From Okapia johnstoni (lineage: Eukaryota; Chordata; Mammalia; Artiodactyla; Giraffidae): a stretch of 64,000 nucleotides of DNA. The notes under the pieces are model-generated. The model made no database searches. It was not told where the DNA came from and worked only from the letters and a program-made list of their open reading frames with translations. The stretch covers positions 5,766,001-5,830,000 of the forward strand of contig JAGTYA010000024.1 of NCBI GenBank assembly GCA_024291935.2, given 5' to 3'. Positions 58,151 through 64,000 of the stretch are shown one piece after another. Both the position numbers and the translations under genes were made by a program. Position 1 is the stretch's first letter. Every line of letters starts with the position of its first letter.

Positions 58151-58868
58151 TTGTTGTTGCTCAGTCACTCAGTCATGTCTAACTCTTTGTGACCCCATCA
58201 ACTGCAGCACACCAGGCTTCCCTGTCCTTAACCATCTCCCGGAGTTTGCTCAAACTCATGTGCTGGGACCTGACCTGTGTGTGTGTGTGTGTGTTGGCCC
58301 CTTAGTCATGTCTGACTCTTTGTGACCCCATGGACTGCAGCACTCCAGGCTTCCCTGTCCATCACCAACTCCCAGAGCCTGCTGAAACTCATGTCCATCG
58401 AGTTGGTGGTGCCATCCAACCATCTCATCCTCTGTCGTCCCCTTCTCCTCCCACCTTCAGTCTTTCCCAGCATTGGAGTCTTTTCCAATGAGTCAGTTCT
58501 TCGCATCAGCTGGCCAAACTATTGGAGCTTCAGCTTTAGCATCAGTCCTTCCAGTGAATATTCAGGGCTGATTTCCTTTAGGATGGACTGGTTGGCTCTC
58601 CTTGCAGTCCAAGGGACTCTCAAGAGTCTTCTCCAACACCACAATTCAAAGGCATCAATTCTTTGGCTCAGCCTTCTTTATGGTCCAACTTTCACATTGC
58701 ACATGACTAGTGGAAAAACCATAGCTTTGACTAGATGGACCTTTGTCGACAAAGTGATATCTCTGTTTTTTAATACACTGTCTATGTTTATCATAGCTTT
58801 CCTTCCAAGGAACAAGCATCTTTTAAGTTAATGGCTGCAGTCACGGTCTGTAGTGATTTTGGTTCTTA
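58151..58868 (-). mobile_element. two overlapping BovB 3' ends with (GT)n between
   Basis: 58151-58262 is the 3' end of one antisense BovB (gttgttgctcagtcactcag ... gctcaaactcatg). A GT run lies at 58276-58295. 58300-58868 starts again at the 3' end (cccttagtcatgtctgactc) and goes further, to ggctgcagtcacggtctgta. The same consensus stretch is therefore present twice in tandem. Confidence 0.82.
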
Positions 58869-59200
58869 AGGTTCTTAAAATTTTTATTTTTAGCTTTTTA
58901 TTTTCTATTGGGGTATAGCCAGTTAGGGCTTTCCAAGTGACTCAGTGGTAAAGAATTCGCCTGCCAATGCAGAAGACGCAGATTCAATCCGTGGGTCAGG
59001 AAGATCTCCTCAAGAAGGAAATGGCAACCCATTGCAGTATTTTTGCCTGGATAACCCCATGGACAGAGGAAACTTGCGGACTATAGTCCACGCAGTCACA
59101 AAGAGTCGGACAAGACTTACCAACTAAACAACAGCAACTAAACAACAATAGCCCATTAACAATGTTATGATAGTTTCAGGTGAACATAGTAGTTACTGAA
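58869..59200 (-). mobile_element. L1 3' end, antisense, split by Bov-tA
   Basis: tttctattggggtatagcca (58899-58918) and, after the SINE, acaatgttatgatagtttca (59159-59178) give the known antisense L1 3' end. It lies between the two halves of repeat B. Confidence 0.65.
58925..59140 (+). mobile_element. Bov-tA SINE
   Basis: Head gggctttccaagtgactcag, body to ggacaagacttaccaactaa and an acaacagcaa tail. Flanks ATAGCCAGTTA (about 58913-58923) and ATAGCCCATTA (about 59148-59158) match 9/11, a likely target-site duplication. Confidence 0.83.
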
Positions 59201-60639
59201 CTGTGACCTTCTCTCTGAAACATCTTCCATTTGGCTGGGGCTTTAGTTCTACAGAAGAGCTCAAAGATATGTAAATCCCTTGAGTAACCAGGACCCTGCC
59301 CCAAGGCTACATTATTGCTTCTTGACTGTTCCTCCCTTGTCTCTGCATCCATTCCCTTCAGTGATTAACACCTGTTTGAATCTGCCCTTTGAACTCAGGG
59401 AAGGAGACACAGAAAGGTTTTTGTGCCCAGGAGCCCCACAGGGTTCTGCTCAGTCCTTGGCAGTGAAGACCCATCATTGGTGGTAAGAGAGGTAGAGACA
59501 GTCCCTGACATATGGTGGCAATGCCATGGTTGAGACATCCTCCACAGGGAACAGGGAGGGATCCAGGTTGGGGAGAGGGGTACTCTCTAGCTGGTGCGAG
59601 ACCCTAAATACTATGGGAGGGAAAGTAATTATAAGGAAATTGGGACTGGAAGCTATTGTTAAATGGTTCTGATACACTGAAGACTGAAAATTATGAACTC
59701 AGATGTATTAAGCAGCAACTTAAAGCAAATGTTCATCCGATAACCTGATTGGCGGCTCATGGAGAGACATCCATCTCTTGTAGCCAGAGACCAGACACAA
59801 GCCATCACTGTGAGAGTTATGGCTTCAAACAAGGATGAACTCTCTGTCTAGGAAAGTTTTCTGTGTCCAGGTCAGGCCCCTGATGAGACAGGAGCAAGCA
59901 CCTGAGACTTGGAGTGAAGATATCTGGGTGGATGGGACTTGAGAACCCAGATTCCCCAGAACCTTCAGGCCTGCAAAGTGACCCACTTCCCTTGTTGAAA
60001 GACAAAAGTCTCCTTTCCAAAGGATGATGGAGGGGCCTCAGATGAGAAGGTCTTTACACGAGAAACATTGTCCTCTTCAGGCTCTGCCTCTACATCCCCT
60101 TTTGGTCACTAGAACTGAAACCAGGCTCAAATCTAAGCATAAACCAACAGCTGAAGCACTGAGTCTGCCAGGAGAGAAAGGGATTGATTATATATCCAAG
60201 GGGCTGCGGGACCTGGCTATAAGGGCCAGCAGGAACCGGGAAGACAGGCCTGGAAATGGATCCTGGAAGTGCCGGATGGTGGAGAGCAGGGTATAAAGCT
60301 GGATAAAGCCACATGTTGATATAGGGGGACTGTCCTGTGACACAGGATTTAACACTCTGGGAAGGCCCTGTTCCAAAGCAAGTTTCCTTGGCAGTTATAG
60401 GGATGAAAAGATCCCACCATGGCAGATGGCATAATTATCATAATGAGCAGTAAGGTTGAAATGACAGCCTCATTAGATCTAAAAAAATGTTGAGCTTCAA
60501 AAGACACTGGTAAGAAATTGAAAGACAAGCAATGGACTAGAGAAAAGATCTGAAAATCAGATGTCTGATAAAGGACTGTTTCCAGAATACGTAAGAAATT
60601 CTCAAATATCAGTAAATAGAAAATAATTCAATTTTCTAA
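59201..60639. other. unassigned DNA, no gene found
   Basis: The first ~150 bases continue repeat B. The rest has no recognised repeat or coding domain. Confidence 0.35.
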
Positions 60640-60816
60640 ATGGAAGTATAGTTGATTAACAAAGTTGTGTTAGTTTCAGATGCCATATACATATTCATAT
60701 ACATATATATTTTCATATGACATATACAGTTGTCATATACATATTCTTTTTCAAATTATTTTCCACTATAGGTTATTATAAGATGTTGAGTATAGTTCCC
60801 TTTACTACACTGTCAG

Positions 60817-61262
60817 TCAGTTCAGTTACTCAGTCGTGTCCAACTCTTTGCAACCCCATGGACTGCAGCACGCCAGGCTTCCCTGTCCATCACCAGCTCC
60901 TGGAGCTTGCTCAAACTCATGTCCATTGTGTCTGTGATGCCATCCAACCATCTCATCCTCTGTCATCCCCTTCTCTTCCCACCTTCAGTCTTTCCCAGCA
61001 TCGGGGTCTTTTCTAATGTGTCAGTTCTTCGCATCAGGTGGCCAAAGTATTGGAGTTTCAGCTTCAGCATCAGTCCTTCCAATGAATATTCAGGACTGAT
61101 TTCTTTTAGGATTGACTGATTAGATCTCTTGTAGTCCAAGGGACTCTCAAGAGTCTTCTCCAACACCATGGTTCAAAAGCATCAATTCTTCAGCACTCAG
61201 CTTTCTTTATAGTCCAACTCTCAAATCCATACATGACTACTGAAAAACCACAGCTTTGACTT
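60817..61262 (-). mobile_element. BovB 3' end
   Basis: Antisense: tcagttcagttactcagtcg to cttctttatagtccaactctc and aaccacagctttgac. The minus-strand frame carries [20 protein letters not shown]. 5'-truncated at ~446 bp. Confidence 0.86.
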
Positions 61263-61304
61263 TGACCAGGGAAGCCCATTTTATATATAGTATTGTGTAT
61301 ATGT

Positions 61305-61525
61305 GGGTTTCCCTGGTGGCTCAGACGATAAAGAGTCTTCCCACAATGCAGGAGTCCCAGGTTCAATCCCTGGGTCAGGAAGATCCCCTGGTGAAGGGAA
61401 TGGTTACCCACTTCAGTATTCTTGCCTGGAGAATTCCATGGATGGAGAAACCTGGTGGGCTAAGGTTCATGGAATCTCAAAGGGTCGGACATGACTAGGC
61501 AAGTAACAGTTTCACTTTCACTTTT
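61305..61525 (+). mobile_element. Bov-tA SINE
   Basis: Head gggtttccctggtggctcag, box-B-like GGTTCAATCCCTGGG, body to ggtcggacatgactaggcaa and a tttcactttcacttttc tail. Confidence 0.84.
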
Positions 61526-61649
61526 CTTCAGTGTGTATATGTTAATCCCAAACTCCTAATTTATCCTCCTTCCCTTTACTCTTTGGGAACCGTAAATTTG
61601 TTTTCTATGTCTGTGAGTCTCTTTCTGTTTTGTAAATAAGTTCAAAAAT

Positions 61650-62260
61650 AACCTGATGTTTTAAATAGGCAAAAAGACTTGAACAGATATGGATGGCAAA
61701 TAAGAACATGAAAAAGATGCTTGGTATCTTTATTACTAGGAAAATGCAAATTAAAACCACAGTAAGATATCACTGCATACCTCTTAGAATGTTTAAAAGT
61801 AGAGCCCAATAATTTCAAATGTTGGTAAGGATATGAAACAACACAGCTGTCACACACTGGGGTGGGGTAGGGGGGAAAGCACTGTGGAAAGCATCTGGCA
61901 GTTTCTTGAAAAGTTAAGCATACAATCTGCTGTATGACCCAGCCACCCTACCTATAGGTATTTACCCAAGAAAAACAGAAGCACAAGTTCACTCAAAGAC
62001 TCATACACAAATGTTTATGGCAGCTTTTCTTGTAATATCAAAAATCTGGAAATAACCCAAATCTCCATCACCAGGTCAATGGATTAACAAATTGTGGTCT
62101 ATCCAAGTGAAGGATAATAAAAAGGAACAAACTATTTATACACATAACATGGATGAAACTAAAACAGTTTCCGAGTGAAAGAAACCAGACAAAAAGTACA
62201 TGTTCTATAATTCCAGTTGCATATAATTCTGTTGATAAAAAATGTTAACTAATCTGTAGT
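61650..62260 (+). mobile_element. L1 ORF2 carboxy part, sense
   Basis: Sense text: tggatggcaaataagaacat, gcaaattaaaaccacagtaa, acaatctgctgtatgaccca, ggaaataacccaaatctcca, cataacatggatgaaactaa. It is head to head with the antisense L1 to its left. No intact frame. Confidence 0.65.
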
Positions 62261-64000
62261 GAGAGAAAGCAGATCACTGACTTCCTAGAAATAAAAAGGG
62301 AGGTGGAGAAGAGGTGAATAAAAGGGAAAAGATAGTACTGGCCCTGGAGGCAGATGGCTGTCAACGTGTGGTCCACTAGGAATGGGAGCTCTCTCCTGTG
62401 CTGAACAGAACCTCAGCTGGTCTCAATGTGTTTCCAGACTGTCCTTTCCTGGAGTGAGAGTCAGAGAGGCCAGGCAGGATTCGCTGACAGCAGGTGAGTG
62501 AGGACCCCTTCTCCAACCAAGTCTCTAGGAAAGTATTCCTGGGGTCAGCCCATGCAAGTCTGGGTAATGGATGGCCTTTCTTTCATGTTCTCTGAGAGAT
62601 GGACTCCTCATGAATCTGCTGCGGAGTCATTAAGTCAGAAAACATTTGCTCGTGGGGCTTCTGTTGGCCTTTAGAAACTGCAACTTAAACATCAACGGTT
62701 TTAACCCTCCCCTTCCCAGAACAGGCCCAGGCCTTAGCCAGGTCCACAGATCACTGGCTTTGACTCCCAGGAAGCCCCTGGGTCCAGTCTCCATCTCTTC
62801 TCAGCCCAGAGAAGGTGGATGTGAGGGCAGAGGGAGAAAAAAGGGAGAAGAGGAACCCTTGACACCCGAATCACTCACTTCAGCCGTTTGTAGACAAAGG
62901 ACTCTCCCCTAGGCAGGTTAGAGAGCAGAGGACTGGGGAGGTGGGGAGAGGTGGGGGTGTGGGGAGCTTGTTGGGGGCTGGGTGACTTTGAGTCATTCCC
63001 TTGACCTCTCTGTGCTGGGTTCCTACAGAGTTGGAGGGGCCTCCAAGCCCCGAGGTTCTAGGGTCTGTGTTTTACAGAGGGTAGAGCCTACTTCCCTGAG
63101 AGGGGTGACATGTCCATACCCCCATCAAGGCCCCTGCTCCCTGCTGGGACCACATGTCCCATGTGGCTAGGTAGGGGGGCCACCTCTTGGGATAGAGGGG
63201 AATAGGTGACCCAGATGAGCTGATGGGGGGTGAGTCCCTATTACTGAGGGTCCTTTGGGAGCCCAGCACTAAACCAAGATTCACCACCCACCCTCACACA
63301 ATATCCTATACCAGCCTCAGACCACAAGAGAGAAGTCTCACCTTGACCCCTCCCCTTCCCACCTCCCTGCTTTTGCCCATGCCATCCCTCCTCCTAACAC
63401 ACCTTCCCTCCTCCATCCAAGTCCCACCCAGCTCAAGGTCTGCCTCTTCCAGGAAGTCCTCCCTGATGACTGATAGTCAAGCCCTCAATGGTTCCACCCA
63501 GCTGGCTCTTGGGTTGTTCAATTTCCCAACACAGGTTTAGATGTGGGTGCCATGAGGCCCAGACACAGACATTAGTTCATTTCATCATCTCACCAGATCA
63601 ATCGATACTTACTAGACGCTGACTTGGAGCCAGGTGCTGTAGGGTCACAGAGGGGACAGGAACAAATATCCACTGAACTTCTGCAGATCCTTGTGCCTGG
63701 TGGGAGCCAGAGCAGCGTCCCTGCAGGCCCCTAATGGAGAAGTCGGAAAGCTGCTTGTGTCCCACAGTGAGTCAGTGGCTGGATTCAAAACCCGCCAGAC
63801 TCCAGATCCACCCCCACCCCCTTCCCTGTCCCCAGAACTCGTTGAACCCCCCTCGGCTGGGGCAGAGCTCGTCCTGGAACCTGGAGCCTCCTGGTCACAC
63901 AAGCAGGGCTCAGGCAGCCACCGCTGTGCAGAGGGGCGGGAGGGGGGCAGTGAGAAGGACCCTTGGGCAGGACTAGGGTGAGGAAAGTGAAACCCTCCCT
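62261..64000. other. unique DNA, no gene found
   Basis: A donor-like CAG|gtgagtgagg lies at about 62493 after a possible short exon-like stretch, but no domain supports it. 63330-63440 is C/T-rich. Short ORFs in 63223-63981 look like chance. Confidence 0.35.

Larger units (their letters stand above)
60640..61645 (-). mobile_element. L1 3' end, antisense, with BovB and Bov-tA inserted
   Basis: 60645-60816 has tatagttgattaacaaagtt (antisense 3' end). 61526-61645 continues it (gttaatcccaaactcctaat). A BovB (60817-61262) and a Bov-tA (61305-61525) interrupt it. Confidence 0.65.

Noticed and set aside
62440..62500. exon ending in CAG|gtgagt
   Set aside because: Only the donor word supports it; no acceptor with a matching frame or domain.

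Overview
The window is mammalian nuclear DNA, almost certainly from a bovid ruminant. The evidence is the density of ruminant-specific retroelements: at least a dozen pieces of the RTE-type LINE BovB, and about twenty copies of its tRNA-fused SINE partner (Bov-tA) or the dimeric Bov-A2. They sit on a background of L1, MIR, CHR-type SINEs and old LTRs. The sequence does not let me separate cattle from sheep, goat or buffalo. There are no bacterial-style genes, operons or CRISPR arrays, and I see no complete host protein-coding gene. Nearly all ORFs are LINE coding remnants or chance frames in GC-rich, stop-poor DNA.

Layout. 1-560: flank with a mariner-like scrap. 560-5235: a minus-strand L1 carrying several nested insertions (an L1 3' end with a CHR SINE inside it, a Bov-tA, a BovB scrap, and a younger L1 that itself carries a BovB). 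5.2-21.5 kb: mostly unique, partly GC-rich DNA with MIR relics, four Bov-tA pieces and simple repeats. 21.5-22.9 kb: an MLT1-like LTR split by BovB, then a BovB reverse-transcriptase fragment. 23.57-26.74 kb: the largest BovB, whose 5' end is inverted relative to the rest. 28.0-32.6 kb: a second old minus-strand L1 interrupted by three BovB copies. 34.3-36.1 kb: a BovB that keeps a nearly open endonuclease-side ORF but has lost the reverse-transcriptase region by internal deletion. 38.5-39.3 kb: a GT-rich tandem duplication and a C-rich tract. 39.2-47.8 kb: remnants of a receptor tyrosine phosphatase gene resembling PTPRU. 48.9-62.3 kb: dense SINEs, three LTR-like repeats, truncated BovB copies and L1 3' ends. 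62.3-64 kb: unique sequence.

The most informative host feature is the PTPRU-like (R2B receptor PTP) remnant on the plus strand. A 30-nt micro-exon at 39190-39219 and a well-preserved 191-nt exon at 46393-46583 both have splice signals, but the latter has an in-frame TAG where the family has Gln. Downstream are frameshifted relics of the end of phosphatase domain 1 (46953-47102) and the start of domain 2 (about 47247-47350). Too little sequence separates them to hold the usual domain-1 catalytic exons. I read it as a decayed partial duplicate or lost gene, not the working PTPRU locus. Comparison to PTPRU is from memory, as no alignment could be run.

Other noteworthy structures are the head-to-head BovB at 23.57-26.74 kb (twin-priming-like), the internally deleted BovB at 34.3-36.1 kb, several SINE insertions with clear target-site duplications, and a pair of related ERV-like repeats (51.64 and 57.9 kb), the second split by later insertions.
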